From contig NZ_BDAC01000019.1 in the NCBI RefSeq assembly GCF_002091635.1, positions 62,001 through 126,000 on the forward strand: a DNA stretch of 64,000 bases. The letters are read 5' to 3'. Positions 1 through 10,029 of this stretch are shown here, in pieces. The stretch comes from Pseudomonas indica NBRC 103045 (GTDB lineage: Bacteria; Pseudomonadota; Gammaproteobacteria; Pseudomonadales; Pseudomonadaceae). Below the pieces are notes generated by a model that searched no databases, was not told where the DNA came from, and was given only the letters and a program-made list of their open reading frames with translations. A program made the translations under genes and the position numbers. Each line of letters begins with the position of its first letter. Within the stretch, counting starts at the first letter, position 1.

Positions 1-429
1 ACCGGAAAAGTACAGGTAGGCCTCTTCCATGGCCTTGCTGATCTTGCCGCCGTTGGATTTGTCGGCGTTCTTGTCCAGGCTGCGCACGAGGTTCTGCATC
101 AGCACCTTGTTGGCAGCGGTCAGCGGCCGGATCGCCGCCCGCAGGTAGGCACCGTCGTTACCCGCGTTCGCGCCGCCGCTCTCGGTGAAGAGCATCAGCC
201 CCAGGCGAAACTTGTCGGCCGGCAAGGCGTCCACCACCGAGACGAGCGCGGCGATCTCGTTGTCGAACGGGGTGCTCCAATTCGCCGTATTGTCGAGGAT
301 GATCAGCACGTTGGGCGCGCCCGTCGCGTTGGGCGGAGTGCCCAGGAACAGGTCGATGTCCTCCGCCTGCGACAATCCGGATAACCCGGCTGCCATGGCC
401 AATAGCACCATGCGAATGTACGACCTCAT
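1..429 (-). CDS. PilY1-like pilus-tip adhesin, N-terminal part (cut by window edge)
   Basis: Only the first 143 codons are present; the frame runs open through base 1. The start at 429 gives a signal peptide (MRSYIRMVLLAMAAGLSGLSQA), followed by a von Willebrand A-like strand (NVLIILDNTANW) with a degenerate metal-site pattern. PilY1 proteins are secreted, sit at the tip of type IV pili and act in adhesion and calcium-dependent twitching. The gene lies 23 bp after pilX in a pilE-V-W-X operon, the expected place for pilY1. An internal ATG at 411 would shorten the signal peptide. The C-terminal beta-propeller, which would confirm the call, is outside the window. Confidence 0.72.
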   Translation of the reverse strand, partial: MRSYIRMVLLAMAAGLSGLSQAEDIDLFLGTPPNATGAPNVLIILDNTANWSTPFDNEIAALVSVVDALPADKFRLGLMLFTESGGANAGNDGAYLRAAIRPLTAANKVLMQNLVRSLDKNADKSNGGKISKAMEEAYLYFSG

Positions 430-452
430 AACACGCACCTCATCGAGCCCAT

Positions 453-935
453 TCAGGGGCATACCGCATTTTTCTGGGCGTCGGAGAGCAGGACGCGAAC
501 ACCGGAGCGCACCCGTACCGAGGCCCCGCTGGCTGGATCGTCCACCGTCGCGACCATCTCCCAGAGGGTGTTCCAGGTGGAGTTGGACATGCCCACCAGG
601 GTCAGGCTGCTCGGTGCCGTGGCACTCGCCAGGCTGGCCCGGACGCATTCCGGCCGGGACACCTGCACGACGTAATCCGTCCGATCGTCCCGATTCAGGT
701 CAACATTGACGGCCTGCGCCACCGGCGCCGTGGTGAACGCCGAACCCACCACCTGCTCGATCGCCACGTCGGCAGCCGACAGCGCTTCGCTGCGCCACTG
801 CTGGTTGCCCACCACTTCCAGGTTGGTGGTGCTCTGGGTGAAGGCGGACGACACCATCAGGGTCAACAGCAGCAACATGATCAGCGCGATGATCAGCGCC
901 ATCCCTCGCTGCTTGGGGGGTGCCTTGGCATTCAT
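453..935 (-). CDS. pilX: Minor pilin / pilus assembly protein PilX
   Basis: A 160-residue protein starting MNAKAPPKQRGMALIIALIM. The short basic leader ending in Gly and the hydrophobic helix that follows form a type III-like prepilin signal; PilX proteins typically have Met or Phe after the cleaved Gly. PilX is one of the minor pilins that prime type IV pilus assembly and carry PilY1 to the tip. The start overlaps the stop of pilW by four bases (ATGA), indicating translational coupling. Length fits the family (about 150-200 residues). Confidence 0.85.
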   Translation of the reverse strand: MNAKAPPKQRGMALIIALIMLLLLTLMVSSAFTQSTTNLEVVGNQQWRSEALSAADVAIEQVVGSAFTTAPVAQAVNVDLNRDDRTDYVVQVSRPECVRASLASATAPSSLTLVGMSNSTWNTLWEMVATVDDPASGASVRVRSGVRVLLSDAQKNAVCP

Positions 936-2032
936 GGGGTTTCCCTCCTGCCGGAGATGTTCACCAGGCGGACCGTGCTGGAATAGACATGGCGTTGGAA
1001 AGCGTCGGTAAACGGGCCGAAGGTTTCCCCCGCCAACGAGTAGGTCTTGGTGCTGCTGTAGCCCGGGGTGGATTGCAGGTTGCGCACCAGCAGATGGACC
1101 TTGACCACCACTGTGCCCACCAGTTGGGCGAGGCTGCACGGGGTGGCCGAGCGGCACGTGGTGTCGGCGGCGCCGTCGCCCCGGTTGGTAGCGGAGACCT
1201 TGTTCTCGGTATCCGCCCAGGCGATTGCCGCCGCATAGTTCACCGCCGCGCCGGAATCGCTGAGGTTGTCGACGCCGAACTCGAAGCGCATGGCCTCGAC
1301 CCCTTCGATCAACGGCTCCGCCGCTTGCTGGACGAGCACGCCACCCTGCAGATCGAAGCGAGAGCGCATCAGGGTCGGAATACCGTCGCCCGGCGTCACC
1401 GCATAGGTGCGCAGGTAATAGATGTTGTTGACGTACTGGCGCTTCTCCGCTGGCGTCGAGCAATCGCGTTTGCGCAGGGAAAAGCCCGTGGTGGCGAGCA
1501 GGTAGCGGCTTTCGCCTTCGCAACCGGAGGTCTGCCAATAAAGCTTGCCGGCGGTGTCCGCCTCGCAGTTGCCCACGCCCGCCACGCAGGTTTGCACATG
1601 CCGGACCACCAGCACGTCGCTGTTGGGTACCTTGTCGGGAAGCTGGGTGGTGCAACCGGACGGCACGCCGGCATAGAGCTGCACAGGCACACCGATCAGG
1701 TTGGTGCGATGCGCCGTGTCCCAGGAAGCATAGTCGGCGCAGGGCGCCGGGATGGCCGTCGGATAGTCGCCCGGGATACCGGTCGCCACCAAGTCGTCGA
1801 ACTCGGGGATATAGCCATTCCAGAAGCCGGCATGCATCAGGTCGTCGCGCAGCACCTTGATCGCCAACCGGCCGTTTTCCATTTGCGTGTTGGTCTTGGC
1901 CATCTCCGTATTGGTACGGCTCATGTCCAGGTACAGCGTCAGGATCGCGGCGGTCAGGATCAGGGCGATGGTCATGGCCACCATCAATTCGATCAGGCCG
2001 AAACCACGCTGCACTCGGTTCGACGGGCTCAT
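932..2032 (-). CDS. pilW: Minor pilin PilW
   Basis: A 366-residue prepilin-like protein. Near the N-terminus is RGFGLIELMVAMTIALILTA, a type IV prepilin signal with cleavage after Gly and the conserved Glu at mature position 5. The long C-terminal globular part with several cysteines is usual for PilW. The gene overlaps both neighbours by four bases (pilV upstream, pilX downstream). PilW, PilV and PilX form the priming complex at the pilus base and tip. The frame is intact, and length is slightly above the P. aeruginosa homologue as I remember it. Confidence 0.85.
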   Translation of the reverse strand: MSPSNRVQRGFGLIELMVAMTIALILTAAILTLYLDMSRTNTEMAKTNTQMENGRLAIKVLRDDLMHAGFWNGYIPEFDDLVATGIPGDYPTAIPAPCADYASWDTAHRTNLIGVPVQLYAGVPSGCTTQLPDKVPNSDVLVVRHVQTCVAGVGNCEADTAGKLYWQTSGCEGESRYLLATTGFSLRKRDCSTPAEKRQYVNNIYYLRTYAVTPGDGIPTLMRSRFDLQGGVLVQQAAEPLIEGVEAMRFEFGVDNLSDSGAAVNYAAAIAWADTENKVSATNRGDGAADTTCRSATPCSLAQLVGTVVVKVHLLVRNLQSTPGYSSTKTYSLAGETFGPFTDAFQRHVYSSTVRLVNISGRRETP

Positions 2033-2580
2033 AGCGGGGCGATCCGGACAAGGGTGGTGACCACGCGACGGCAGCGGTCATCGGTGCATTGACTGCCGGT
2101 GCCGCCGTCGTAGAGGTTCTGTCCGCAGGTGGTGCCGGCTACCGGGGCGCTCAACGGCGCCATCCCCTGCCACGCCACCGTGATCAGGTACTGGCCGCTA
2201 CCGAGCGATTCCACGCAGCCGCGCCCGCCGATCATCGCGCCGACCCGGCTGGCATCGCTGATTTCGGCGGCCCCCTGCAAGGCTTCGCACCATTCCTTGG
2301 CATCGCGCTGCTGCTGGGTGGTCGTGGCGGTGGGGCAGGTCATGCCCGCGCCGAGGGGGTTGGCGCTACCCGTTACATAGCTGGCCGCCGCGTTGCGATT
2401 GGCGGCGAGCCGGTTGGCCATATCGTCGAGCAGGAGCAACGCCTGCGAACGCTGGTAGGCTTCCATCTCGGATTGCTGCAGGCGGGCCTGCAACCCCATC
2501 ACCCCGAGCAGGCCGATGGCCAGGATCACCATGGTGACCAGCACTTCGACGAGGCTGACGCCTGCTTGCCGACCGTTCAT
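2029..2580 (-). CDS. pilV: Minor pilin PilV
   Basis: I chose the ATG at 2580 (183 residues) because it gives a short leader, MNGRQAGVSLVEVLVTMVIL, with prepilin peptidase cleavage after Gly7 and Glu at mature position 5. A GTG at 2592 would overlap pilE and add four residues. The body holds paired cysteines and the acidic QSEMEAYQRSQALLLLDDMANRL helix typical of PilV. It lies five bases after pilE, with its stop overlapping the pilW start. Confidence 0.85.
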   Translation of the reverse strand: MNGRQAGVSLVEVLVTMVILAIGLLGVMGLQARLQQSEMEAYQRSQALLLLDDMANRLAANRNAAASYVTGSANPLGAGMTCPTATTTQQQRDAKEWCEALQGAAEISDASRVGAMIGGRGCVESLGSGQYLITVAWQGMAPLSAPVAGTTCGQNLYDGGTGSQCTDDRCRRVVTTLVRIAPL

Positions 2581-2585
2581 GGGCG

Positions 2586-2978
2586 TCACCACTTATCCGC
2601 GGGCGTCTTCACCCCTTCGCTGTTCAGGGTGAGATTGCCGTCGCTGGCCTGGCTGCCGATGGCGGTGAAGGTAATGGTGAACGAAGGCACCGTGCCGGTG
2701 CCGACGGAGATAGCGTAGCTGTAATTGCGGCTGACTTCGGACGGCAATCGATAGCCGCTGGCTTCGAGCGCGGTCTTGTCGGCATAGGCCCGGTTGGCGA
2801 GAAGGAACTGCTTCTCCCGGTTGGCGATGTCCATCATCTGCGCCTGGGCCGCGACCCGGTTGCCACGAATGACGTACTGCCGATAGCTGGGCCAGGCGAT
2901 GGAAGCCAGGATGCCGATGATGGCGACCACCACCATCAGTTCGATGAGGGTAAAACCGCGCGTCCGTTGATACGCCAC
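2586..2978 (-). CDS. pilE: Type IV minor pilin PilE, GTG start
   Basis: The likely start is the GTG at 2976-2978. It has a GGAG ribosome site at 2986-2989, seven bases upstream, and gives the short leader MAYQRTRG before [16 protein letters not shown], the class IVa prepilin motif (cleavage Gly/Phe, Glu5). An upstream ATG at 3053 would add 25 residues of uncharacteristic leader. The product is 130 residues, the usual size of PilE. It is the first gene of the pilE-V-W-X-Y1 operon, divergent from rnfA across 232 bp. No fimU or fimT homologue is visible beside it. Confidence 0.85.
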   Translation of the reverse strand: MAYQRTRGFTLIELMVVVAIIGILASIAWPSYRQYVIRGNRVAAQAQMMDIANREKQFLLANRAYADKTALEASGYRLPSEVSRNYSYAISVGTGTVPSFTITFTAIGSQASDGNLTLNSEGVKTPADKW

Positions 2979-3134
2979 ACTCGTTCTCCATGGGAGGCTG
3001 ATTGCGCCGTTGTCACCGTCCATGCTGGTCAGGCCCGCCGACAGGTCGGGCATACCATCACTGGTATAAACTAACTTTTAGCAACAAAGCTGTAGGACAA
3101 TCTTTCGCGTCGTTTAGTCGCAGCATAGTTCCAA

Positions 3135-3163
3135 TTGCAGCGGCCCAAGCAGTTCCCGATAAT
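3135..3163 (+). promoter_or_regulatory. Probable sigma-70 promoter of the rnf operon
   Basis: TTGCAG (3135-3140) and GATAAT (3158-3163) are separated by 17 bases, 48 bases before the rnfA start. The -10 matches the consensus at 5 of 6 positions and the -35 at 4 of 6. This is the best match in the pilE-rnfA gap; a promoter for pilE on the other strand was not clear. Confidence 0.5.
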
Positions 3164-3210
3164 AGGCGCCCCTTTTTTCAGGCCTTTCCAGCCGCGACGG
3201 TGCTCCACGC

Positions 3211-3795
3211 ATGACCGAACTCGCCCTGATCATGGTTAGCGCCATACTGGTCAACAACTTCGTGCTGGTTCAGTTCCTTGGACTCTGCCCGTTCATGGGC
3301 GTTTCGAAGAAAATCGAAACGGCCATCGGCCTGTCGCTGGCAACCACCTTCGTACTGACGCTGGCGGCTATGTGCAGCTACCTGGTGCAGCAGTACGTGC
3401 TCAAGCCGCTGGACCTGGAGTTCCTGCGTACCATCAGCTTCATCCTGGTCATCGCCGTGGTCGTGCAGTTCACCGAGATGGTGGTGAACAAGACCAGCCC
3501 CCTGCTCTACCGCGTGCTCGGCATCTTCCTGCCGCTGATCACCACCAACTGCATCGTGCTCGGCGTCGCGCTGCTGAACGCCAACAAGGCCGAATTCACC
3601 TTCATCACCGCCACCGCCAACGGCTTCGCCGCCGGCCTGGGCTTTTCCCTGGTGCTGGTGTTATTCGCCGCCATGCGCGAGCGCATCGCTATCGCCGATG
3701 TGCCCAAGTCGTTCCAGGGCGCGGCCATCGGCATGGTCACCGCCGGCCTGATGTCGCTGGCCTTCATGGGCTTCACGGGGTTGATCAAGCTATGA
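3211..3795 (+). CDS. rnfA: Electron transport complex subunit RnfA/RsxA
   Basis: A 194-residue integral membrane protein with about six transmembrane helices. It has the RnfA/RnfE hallmarks [18 protein letters not shown] near the start and [18 protein letters not shown] in the middle. RnfA and RnfE form an inverted pair in the membrane that bind a 2Fe-2S centre between their conserved cysteines. In Pseudomonas the complex is expected to drive electrons from NADH toward low-potential acceptors such as those that reset SoxR. First gene of rnfABCDGE-nth; the stop overlaps the rnfB start. Confidence 0.95.
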   Translation: MTELALIMVSAILVNNFVLVQFLGLCPFMGVSKKIETAIGLSLATTFVLTLAAMCSYLVQQYVLKPLDLEFLRTISFILVIAVVVQFTEMVVNKTSPLLYRVLGIFLPLITTNCIVLGVALLNANKAEFTFITATANGFAAGLGFSLVLVLFAAMRERIAIADVPKSFQGAAIGMVTAGLMSLAFMGFTGLIKL

Positions 3796-4364
3796 GCCTG
3801 GTCGTCGTCGCCATCCTCGCCCTGCTCGCACTCTGCCTGATGTGCGGGGCGATCCTCGGGTTCGCCGCGGTGCGTTTCCGCGTCGAGGGCGACCCCATCG
3901 CCGAACAGATCAACGCCCTGCTGCCGCAGACCCAGTGCGGCCAGTGCGGCTATCCGGGCTGCAAGCCCTACGCCGAGGCCATCGCCAACGGCGACAAGAT
4001 CAACAAGTGCCCACCGGGCGGCGAGGCCACCATCCAGGCCCTGGCCGACCTGCTCGATGTCGAGCCGGAACCGCTGGACGCGGCCGAGGAAGTCCCGCCG
4101 CGCGTGGCCTACATCCGCGAGGCCGAGTGCATCGGCTGCACCAAGTGCATCCAGGCCTGCCCGGTGGACGCCATCGTCGGCGCGGCACGGCAGATGCACA
4201 CGGTGATCGTCTCCGAGTGCACCGGCTGCGACCTCTGCGTGGAGCCCTGTCCGGTGGATTGCATCGACATGATCGAGTTGGGCAGTAACGTGCAAAGCTG
4301 GAAATGGGACCTGCCACTGGCCCCAGGTCAACTGATCGCCAGCGACCGGGAGCAGGCCGCATGA
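3792..4364 (+). CDS. rnfB: Electron transport complex ferredoxin subunit RnfB/RsxB
   Basis: A 190-residue protein whose ATG at 3792 overlaps the rnfA stop. An N-terminal transmembrane anchor (about residues 1-28) is followed by the Rnf-type 4Fe-4S motif CGQCGYPGC with a further cysteine downstream. Two ferredoxin motifs come next ([12 protein letters not shown] and [12 protein letters not shown]), which would hold two more 4Fe-4S clusters. It passes electrons between RnfC and the membrane subunits. Its stop overlaps the rnfC start, so translation of A, B and C is probably coupled. Confidence 0.95.
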   Translation: MSLVVVAILALLALCLMCGAILGFAAVRFRVEGDPIAEQINALLPQTQCGQCGYPGCKPYAEAIANGDKINKCPPGGEATIQALADLLDVEPEPLDAAEEVPPRVAYIREAECIGCTKCIQACPVDAIVGAARQMHTVIVSECTGCDLCVEPCPVDCIDMIELGSNVQSWKWDLPLAPGQLIASDREQAA

Positions 4365-6862
4365 CGTCGTTGAAAGTCTGGGATATTCACGGCGGCATCC
4401 ATCCGGCGGAACGCAAGACCCTCTCCAACCACACGCCGATCCAGCCGGCCCCGCTGCCCAAGCGCCTGGTCATGCCGCTCGGCCAGCACATCGGCAGCCC
4501 CGCCGAACCCTGCGTCACGCTGGGCGAACGGGTCCTCAAGGGCCAGAAGATCGCCGAGGCGAGCAGCTTCGTCAGCGCCCCGGTGCATGCCCCTACCTCC
4601 GGGGTGGTCAGCTTCATCGGTCCGCAGCCCTACCCGCACGTGTCCGGCATGCCCGCCGCCGCCATCGTCATCGACAGCGACGGCCTCGACGAATGGATCG
4701 AGCTGGCCCCCTGCGCCGACTACCGCAGCCTGGAGCCCTCGGCCCTACTCGAACGCATCCGCCAGGCAGGCATCGCCGGCCTCGGCGGCGCCGGCTTCCC
4801 CACGGCAGTGAAACTGACGGCGCGGCCGCAGCAGAAAATCCACACGCTGATCATCAACGGCACCGAGTGCGAGCCCTACATCACCGCCGATGACCTGTTG
4901 ATGCGCGAAAAGGCTGCCGAACTGGTCGCCGGCATCGAGATTCTCGCCCACCTGATCCAGCCCGCCGAGGTGCTGATCGGCATCGAAGACAACAAGCCGG
5001 AGGCCATCGCAGCGGTGCGCGCGGCCGTTGGCGAGCGGCCGTTCAGCGTACGGGTGTTCCCGACCAAGTACCCGTCCGGCGGCGAGAAGCAACTGATCCA
5101 GATCCTCACCGGCAAGGAAGTCCCCTCCGGCGGCCTGCCGGCGGACATCGGCATGCTCTGCCAGAACGTCGGCACCTGCGTCGCCATCCATGACGCCGTC
5201 CTGCTCGGCCAGCCGCTGATTTCGCGGATCACCACCCTGACCGGCGAAGCCCTGGCGCGATCGATGAACGTGGAGGCGCTGATCGGCACACCGGTGGGCG
5301 AGCTGCTGGCATTCGCCGGCCTCGACTCGTCGAAGCTCAACCGCCTGATCATGGGTGGCCCGATGATGGGCTTCACCCTGCCATCCATGGACGTACCGCT
5401 GGTGAAGACCAGCAACTGCCTGCTCGCCAGCACGGCTACCGAACTGCCGCCGCCTCCTCCGGCGCTGCCGTGCATCCGCTGCGGCGAATGCGCCGAAGCC
5501 TGCCCGGCCAGCCTGTTGCCCCAGCAATTGCACTTCTTCGCCCTAGGCCAGGACCACGAACAGCTCAAGGCCTACAACCTGTTCGACTGCATCGAATGCG
5601 GCGCCTGTGCCTACGTCTGCCCGTCGAACATCCCGCTGGTGCAGTACTACCGCGCCGCCAAAGGCGAGATTCGCGAGCTGGAGCAAAAGCAGCAGAAAGC
5701 CGAACACTCCAAGCAGCGCTTCGAGCTGCGCCAGGAACGCCTGCGCCGCGCCGAAGAACAGAAGGAAGCCGAACGCAAGGCGCGCGCCGAAAAGGCCGCA
5801 CGGGCCAAGGCCCTGCAGGCGGAAAGCGCCTCGGTGCCCAGCCAGGAAGCCCCGGCCGCAGGCGTCCCGGCGCAAAAAGCCGGTGGGCTCAGCGACGAAC
5901 AGAAGAAACTGAAGATCGAGGCCAGCATGGCCCAGGTCGCCCTGAAAAAGGCCGAGAAACAACTGGCCACCCACGACACGCCGGAGCTGCAAGCCCAGGT
6001 CGCCGAACTGCGCGCCGCCGCCGAAGCGGCGCAGAAGGCCCTGGATGCCGCCCTTGCAGCCGCGCCACCCAGCACAGCGGCTTTGCCCGCCAAGCCGGCA
6101 GACGACGGAGCGCTGAAGAAGGCCAAGATCGACGCGGCCATGCTCAAGGCGCAGATTCGCAAGGCGGAAAAGGTCGAGGCTCCTAGCGCCGAGCAGCAGG
6201 CCGAGCTGGAGCAACTGCGCAGCCAGCTCGCCGCCGCCGAGAAAGCTCTCGCCGAGCTGGAAAGCCAGGCAGCGCCCGCCGCCACCAGCGCCAAGCCGGC
6301 CGACGACGGAGCGCTGAAGAAAGCCAAGATCGACGCCGCCATGCTCAAGGCGCAGATTCGCAAGGCCGAAAAGGTCGAGGCTCCTAGCGCCGAGCAGCAG
6401 GCCGAGCTGGAGCAGTTGCGCAGCCAGCTCGCCGCCGCCGAGAAAGTCCTCGCCGAGCTGGAAGGCCAAATTCCGGCCGCCGAGCCCAAGCCGGAAGCCC
6501 AAGCCATCGATCCGCTGAAGAAAGCCAAGATCGAACTGGCCATGAAGCGCGCGGAACTGAAGAAAGCTGAAAAAACCGTGACCGACGACGCCGAGCTGAG
6601 CAAGCTGCGCGACGCCGTCCGCGATGCGGAGGAGGCCTTGCATGCCGCCGAAGCGACCACCAATCGGCCCGAGCCGGACCGCGCATTGGTGGACAAACGC
6701 CCGGTGGACGACAGGACCCGCGAACTGAAAACCGAAATCGCTTTCGCCCGTGCCGACCTGCGCAAGCTGGAGCGCGACGAGAACGCACCGGCGGATGCCC
6801 TGGATGCGGCCCGCGCCCGGCTCGCCGAAGCCGAGCGCCGCCTGGGCAAGCACACGAACTGA
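4361..6862 (+). CDS. rnfC: Electron transport complex subunit RnfC/RsxC with long repetitive tail
   Basis: An 833-residue protein. Residues 1 to about 430 are the conserved core: Rossmann-like FMN/NADH-binding region ([13 protein letters not shown]), SLBB region, and two 4Fe-4S motifs ([25 protein letters not shown]). The core is the soluble NADH-oxidising part of Rnf. The remaining roughly 400 residues are Ala/Lys/Glu/Gln-rich, charged and probably coiled-coil. They contain repeated [19 protein letters not shown] units, two of them almost identical at DNA level (6091 and 6292). Gammaproteobacterial RsxC proteins often have such tails of variable length. The ATG at 4361 overlaps the rnfB stop. 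Confidence 0.94.
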   Translation: MTSLKVWDIHGGIHPAERKTLSNHTPIQPAPLPKRLVMPLGQHIGSPAEPCVTLGERVLKGQKIAEASSFVSAPVHAPTSGVVSFIGPQPYPHVSGMPAAAIVIDSDGLDEWIELAPCADYRSLEPSALLERIRQAGIAGLGGAGFPTAVKLTARPQQKIHTLIINGTECEPYITADDLLMREKAAELVAGIEILAHLIQPAEVLIGIEDNKPEAIAAVRAAVGERPFSVRVFPTKYPSGGEKQLIQILTGKEVPSGGLPADIGMLCQNVGTCVAIHDAVLLGQPLISRITTLTGEALARSMNVEALIGTPVGELLAFAGLDSSKLNRLIMGGPMMGFTLPSMDVPLVKTSNCLLASTATELPPPPPALPCIRCGECAEACPASLLPQQLHFFALGQDHEQLKAYNLFDCIECGACAYVCPSNIPLVQYYRAAKGEIRELEQKQQKAEHSKQRFELRQERLRRAEEQKEAERKARAEKAARAKALQAESASVPSQEAPAAGVPAQKAGGLSDEQKKLKIEASMAQVALKKAEKQLATHDTPELQAQVAELRAAAEAAQKALDAALAAAPPSTAALPAKPADDGALKKAKIDAAMLKAQIRKAEKVEAPSAEQQAELEQLRSQLAAAEKALAELESQAAPAATSAKPADDGALKKAKIDAAMLKAQIRKAEKVEAPSAEQQAELEQLRSQLAAAEKVLAELEGQIPAAEPKPEAQAIDPLKKAKIELAMKRAELKKAEKTVTDDAELSKLRDAVRDAEEALHAAEATTNRPEPDRALVDKRPVDDRTRELKTEIAFARADLRKLERDENAPADALDAARARLAEAERRLGKHTN
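6091..6470 (+). repeat. In-frame tandem direct repeat inside rnfC (period 201 bp)
   Basis: Two nearly identical units begin at 6091 and 6292 (67 codons apart). Each encodes a unit starting [20 protein letters not shown] and ending in an LAELE segment. A more diverged copy of the core ([20 protein letters not shown]) follows near 6514. The near-identity of the first two at DNA level suggests a recent duplication that could expand or contract. Confidence 0.85.
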
Positions 6863-6909
6863 CCGACAGCCCTCCTGCGGGAGGACGCAAGCGAACGACC
6901 GGAGAGCCG

Positions 6910-7941
6910 ATGGCCCTGCCACGCATCACCTCGCCCCACGCCAAGGGCAGCAACCGGACCCAGCGGGTCATGCTGCTGGTACTCGCCGCCACCCTGCCCG
7001 GCGCGCTGGCCCTGACCTGGCTCTATGGCGTCGGCACGCTGGCCAACCTGTGCCTGGCGAGCGCCGTGGCGCTCGCCACCGAAGCGGCGATCCTGCGGCT
7101 GCGCCAACGCCCCGTACTGTTCTTCCTGCAGGATGGCAGCGCACTGGTCACCGCCGTCCTGCTCGCCCTGGCCCTGCCCCCCTATTCCCCCTGGTGGCTG
7201 ACGCTGATCGCCACCGCCTTCGCCATCGTCTTCGGCAAGCAGCTTTACGGCGGGCTCGGGCAGAACCCGTTCAACCCGGCCATGATCGGCTATGTCGTGG
7301 TGCTGATTTCCTTCCCGGTGGAAATGACCAGTTGGCCTGCCGCCCACAGCGTAGGCATCGGCGAAGGGCTGAAGCAGATCTTCGGCATCGCCGCACTACC
7401 CGACGGCTGGGCCCACGCCACCGCGCTGGACAGCCTGAAGATCAACAACCGCCTGACCATGGACGAACTGCGCGCACAGAACCCGGCCTTCGGCCAGTTC
7501 GGCGGCGCCGGCGCGGAATGGGTCAACCTGGCGTTCCTGGCCGGCGGCCTCTTCCTGCTCTACAAGCGCCTGTTCAGTTGGCATGCACCGGTCGGGATGC
7601 TCGCCACCCTGGCCCTGATGAGCCTGATCTTCTGGAACGGCACCGGCTCGGATACCCACGGCTCGCCCCTGTTCCACCTGCTCAGCGGCGCCACCATGCT
7701 CGGTGCCTTCTTCATCGTCACCGACCCGGTCAGCGGCGCCACCAGCCAGCTCGGCCGGCTGATCTTCGGTGCGGGCGTCGGCATCCTCGTCTACGTGATC
7801 CGGACCTGGGGCGGCTACCCGGACGGTGTCGCCTTCGCCGTGCTGCTGATGAACCTGGCGGCGCCGACCATCGACTACTACACCCGCCCGCGCACCTACG
7901 GCCACCGCAAGGCCGAGCGCGGCTTCAAGCTGGGAGAATGA
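6910..7941 (+). CDS. rnfD: Electron transport complex membrane subunit RnfD/RsxD
   Basis: A 343-residue polytopic membrane protein with roughly nine to ten hydrophobic segments. The motif [11 protein letters not shown] contains the threonine to which FMN is covalently attached in RnfD/NqrB proteins. The loop [14 protein letters not shown] is also characteristic. A 47-bp gap with a GGAG ribosome site (6900-6903) separates it from rnfC. With RnfG it carries electrons across the membrane in the Rnf complex. Confidence 0.94.
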   Translation: MALPRITSPHAKGSNRTQRVMLLVLAATLPGALALTWLYGVGTLANLCLASAVALATEAAILRLRQRPVLFFLQDGSALVTAVLLALALPPYSPWWLTLIATAFAIVFGKQLYGGLGQNPFNPAMIGYVVVLISFPVEMTSWPAAHSVGIGEGLKQIFGIAALPDGWAHATALDSLKINNRLTMDELRAQNPAFGQFGGAGAEWVNLAFLAGGLFLLYKRLFSWHAPVGMLATLALMSLIFWNGTGSDTHGSPLFHLLSGATMLGAFFIVTDPVSGATSQLGRLIFGAGVGILVYVIRTWGGYPDGVAFAVLLMNLAAPTIDYYTRPRTYGHRKAERGFKLGE

Positions 7942-7945
7942 CGCC

Positions 7946-8581
7946 GTGCTGCCTGAAATCAGCCGTTCGATGCTGAAGAACAGCCTGGTCCTCGGCCTGT
8001 TCGCCGTGGCCACGGTGGGCGTGGTGAGCCTGATCCAGCAAAGCACCGCCGCGCGCATCGAGCGTTCCGCCCACGAGGCGCAGATACGCGTGCTCGGCGA
8101 AATCCTCCCGGCCGGCAGCTACGACAACCACTTGCTGGACAACAGCATCGAGCTGCACGACCCACTGCTGGGCAGCAAGGCTCCGCAACCGGCCTATATC
8201 GCGCTCAAGGAAGGCAAGCCCACCGCGATCATCCTCCAGGCCACGGCGCCGGATGGCTACAGCGGGGCTATTCGCCTGCTGGTCGGCATCCAGGCGGACG
8301 GCCGCCTCGCCGGTGTGCGCGTACTCAGCCACCGGGAAACCCCTGGCTTGGGCGACCGGATCGAGCTGGCCAAGAGTCCCTGGATGCACGGGTTCGAGGG
8401 TAAATCGCTGACCAATCCCGGCGAAGCCGGCTGGGCGGTGAAGAAGGATCGCGGCGAGTTCGACCAGTTCGCCGGCGCCACCATCACGCCGCGGGCGGTG
8501 GTCAAGGCGGTGCACAAGGCCCTGCAATTCTTCGATGCACACAAGGCGGAGCTGTTCGCCGAGGTGAACCCCAATGGCTAA
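7946..8581 (+). CDS. rnfG: Electron transport complex subunit RnfG/RsxG, GTG start
   Basis: A 211-residue protein starting at a GTG five bases after the rnfD stop, with GGGAGAATG overlapping the end of rnfD as a plausible ribosome site. One N-terminal transmembrane helix ([18 protein letters not shown]) anchors a periplasmic FMN-binding domain. Its [13 protein letters not shown] segment has the threonine that takes covalent FMN. Its stop overlaps the rnfE start (8574). Confidence 0.94.
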   Translation: MLPEISRSMLKNSLVLGLFAVATVGVVSLIQQSTAARIERSAHEAQIRVLGEILPAGSYDNHLLDNSIELHDPLLGSKAPQPAYIALKEGKPTAIILQATAPDGYSGAIRLLVGIQADGRLAGVRVLSHRETPGLGDRIELAKSPWMHGFEGKSLTNPGEAGWAVKKDRGEFDQFAGATITPRAVVKAVHKALQFFDAHKAELFAEVNPNG

Positions 8582-9287
8582 TCCCAGTTATCGCGAGCTG
8601 ACCTTCAACGGCCTGTGGAAGAACAATCCGGCGCTGGTCCAGTTACTCGGCCTCTGCCCGCTGCTGGGGGTGAGCAACTCCACCGTCAACGCCCTGGGCC
8701 TGGGGCTCGCCACCGCCCTGGTGCTGACCTGCTCCAACCTCGCGGTGTCGCTGGTGCGCGGGGTCGTCAACACCGCGGTGCGGCTGCCCGCCTTCGTGAT
8801 GATCATCGCTGCGCTGACCACCTGCATCGAGCTGCTGATGCAGGCGTTCACCTACGAGCTGTATCAGATCCTCGGCATTTTCATCCCGCTGATCACCACC
8901 AACTGTGTGATCCTCGGCCGCGCCGATGGCTTCGCCGCCAAGCACAATCCGGCGCTGGCCAGCTTCGACGGCCTGATGATGGGGTTCGGCTTCTGCCTGG
9001 TGCTGGTGGTGTTGGGCGGCCTGCGCGAGCTGTTCGGCACCGGCGCGCTGTTCGCCAACATGCACCTGCTGTTCGGCCCGGTCGCCGCCGATTGGCAGGT
9101 CACCGTATTCCCCGAGTACAAAGGCTTCCTGTTGGCGATCCTGCCGCCCGGTGCGTTCCTTGTCCTGGGCCTGCTAATTGCTCTGAAGAACCGCGTCGAC
9201 GAGAGCCTTGCCGAACGCGCCAAGGCACGCCAGCCGCAGGTTCCCGTACAGAGTCGCCGCGTTCGCGTGACCGGAGTGATCGAATGA
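8574..9287 (+). CDS. rnfE: Electron transport complex subunit RnfE/RsxE
   Basis: A 237-residue integral membrane protein, paralogous to RnfA: it repeats [18 protein letters not shown] and [18 protein letters not shown]. It pairs with RnfA in inverted topology. The start overlaps rnfG and the stop overlaps nth, continuing the tightly packed operon. The C-terminal tail after the last helix is basic and cytoplasmic. Confidence 0.95.
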   Translation: MANPSYRELTFNGLWKNNPALVQLLGLCPLLGVSNSTVNALGLGLATALVLTCSNLAVSLVRGVVNTAVRLPAFVMIIAALTTCIELLMQAFTYELYQILGIFIPLITTNCVILGRADGFAAKHNPALASFDGLMMGFGFCLVLVVLGGLRELFGTGALFANMHLLFGPVAADWQVTVFPEYKGFLLAILPPGAFLVLGLLIALKNRVDESLAERAKARQPQVPVQSRRVRVTGVIE

Positions 9288-9922
9288 ACGCTGCCAAGCG
9301 CCTGGAGATTTTCCGCCGTCTGCACGAAGACAACCCCAACCCGACCACCGAGCTGGCCTTCACAACGCCCTTCGAGCTGCTGATCGCCGTGATTCTGTCG
9401 GCCCAGGCCACCGACGTCGGGGTGAACAAGGCCACGGCGAAGCTGTTTCCGGTCGCCAATACGCCCGAAGCCATTCATGCGCTGGGGGTGGAAGGGCTTT
9501 CCGAGTACATCAAGACCATCGGCCTCTACAACAGCAAGGCCAAGAACGTCATCGAGACCTGCCGGATTCTCATCGAGAAGCACGGCAGCCAGGTCCCGGA
9601 CAACCGCGAAGACCTCGAAGCCCTGCCCGGCGTGGGCCGCAAGACCGCCAACGTGGTACTGAACACCGCCTTCCGCCAGCCGACCATGGCGGTGGACACG
9701 CACATCTTCCGGGTCGCCAACCGCACCAACATTGCGCCTGGCAAGAACGTCCTGGAAGTGGAACGCAAGCTGGTGAAGTTCGTCCCCAAGGATTATCTGC
9801 TCGACGCCCACCACTGGTTGATTCTTCATGGCCGCTACGTGTGCAAGGCGCGCAAGCCATTGTGTGGCAGTTGCCGGATCGAGGATTTGTGCGAGTACAA
9901 GCACAAGACATCGGACGATTGA
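9284..9922 (+). CDS. nth: Endonuclease III (DNA glycosylase/AP lyase)
   Basis: A 212-residue enzyme that excises oxidised pyrimidines and nicks abasic sites. Visible features are the helix-hairpin-helix [13 protein letters not shown] holding the catalytic lysine, the catalytic aspartate in [11 protein letters not shown], and a C-terminal 4Fe-4S loop with Cys-x6-Cys-x2-Cys-x5-Cys spacing ([17 protein letters not shown]). The ATG at 9284 overlaps the rnfE stop. Linkage of nth to rnf is conserved in many gammaproteobacteria. Both are iron-sulfur, redox-linked functions. Confidence 0.97.
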   Translation: MNAAKRLEIFRRLHEDNPNPTTELAFTTPFELLIAVILSAQATDVGVNKATAKLFPVANTPEAIHALGVEGLSEYIKTIGLYNSKAKNVIETCRILIEKHGSQVPDNREDLEALPGVGRKTANVVLNTAFRQPTMAVDTHIFRVANRTNIAPGKNVLEVERKLVKFVPKDYLLDAHHWLILHGRYVCKARKPLCGSCRIEDLCEYKHKTSDD

Positions 9923-9964
9923 TCGTTTATTGCGATTACTGACCAGTCGATTGAAAAAATCTTT

Positions 9965-9993
9965 TTTACCCGCTCCGGCTTTGCCGCTATAAG
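9965..9993 (+). promoter_or_regulatory. Probable sigma-70 promoter for the 60-residue acidic protein gene
   Basis: TTTACC (9965-9970) and TATAAG (9988-9993) are separated by 17 bases, 36 bases before the start at 10030. This would give the small gene its own transcript separate from rnf-nth. Confidence 0.5.
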
Positions 9994-10029
9994 GTGCGCC
10001 AATAGCACCCCGTAGCCTGGAGTGAATAC

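Noticed and set aside
5543-7347. Long minus-strand open frames opposite rnfC and rnfD
   Set aside because: They mirror the repetitive coding of the RnfC tail; rnfC has intact ferredoxin motifs and operon overlaps on the plus strand.
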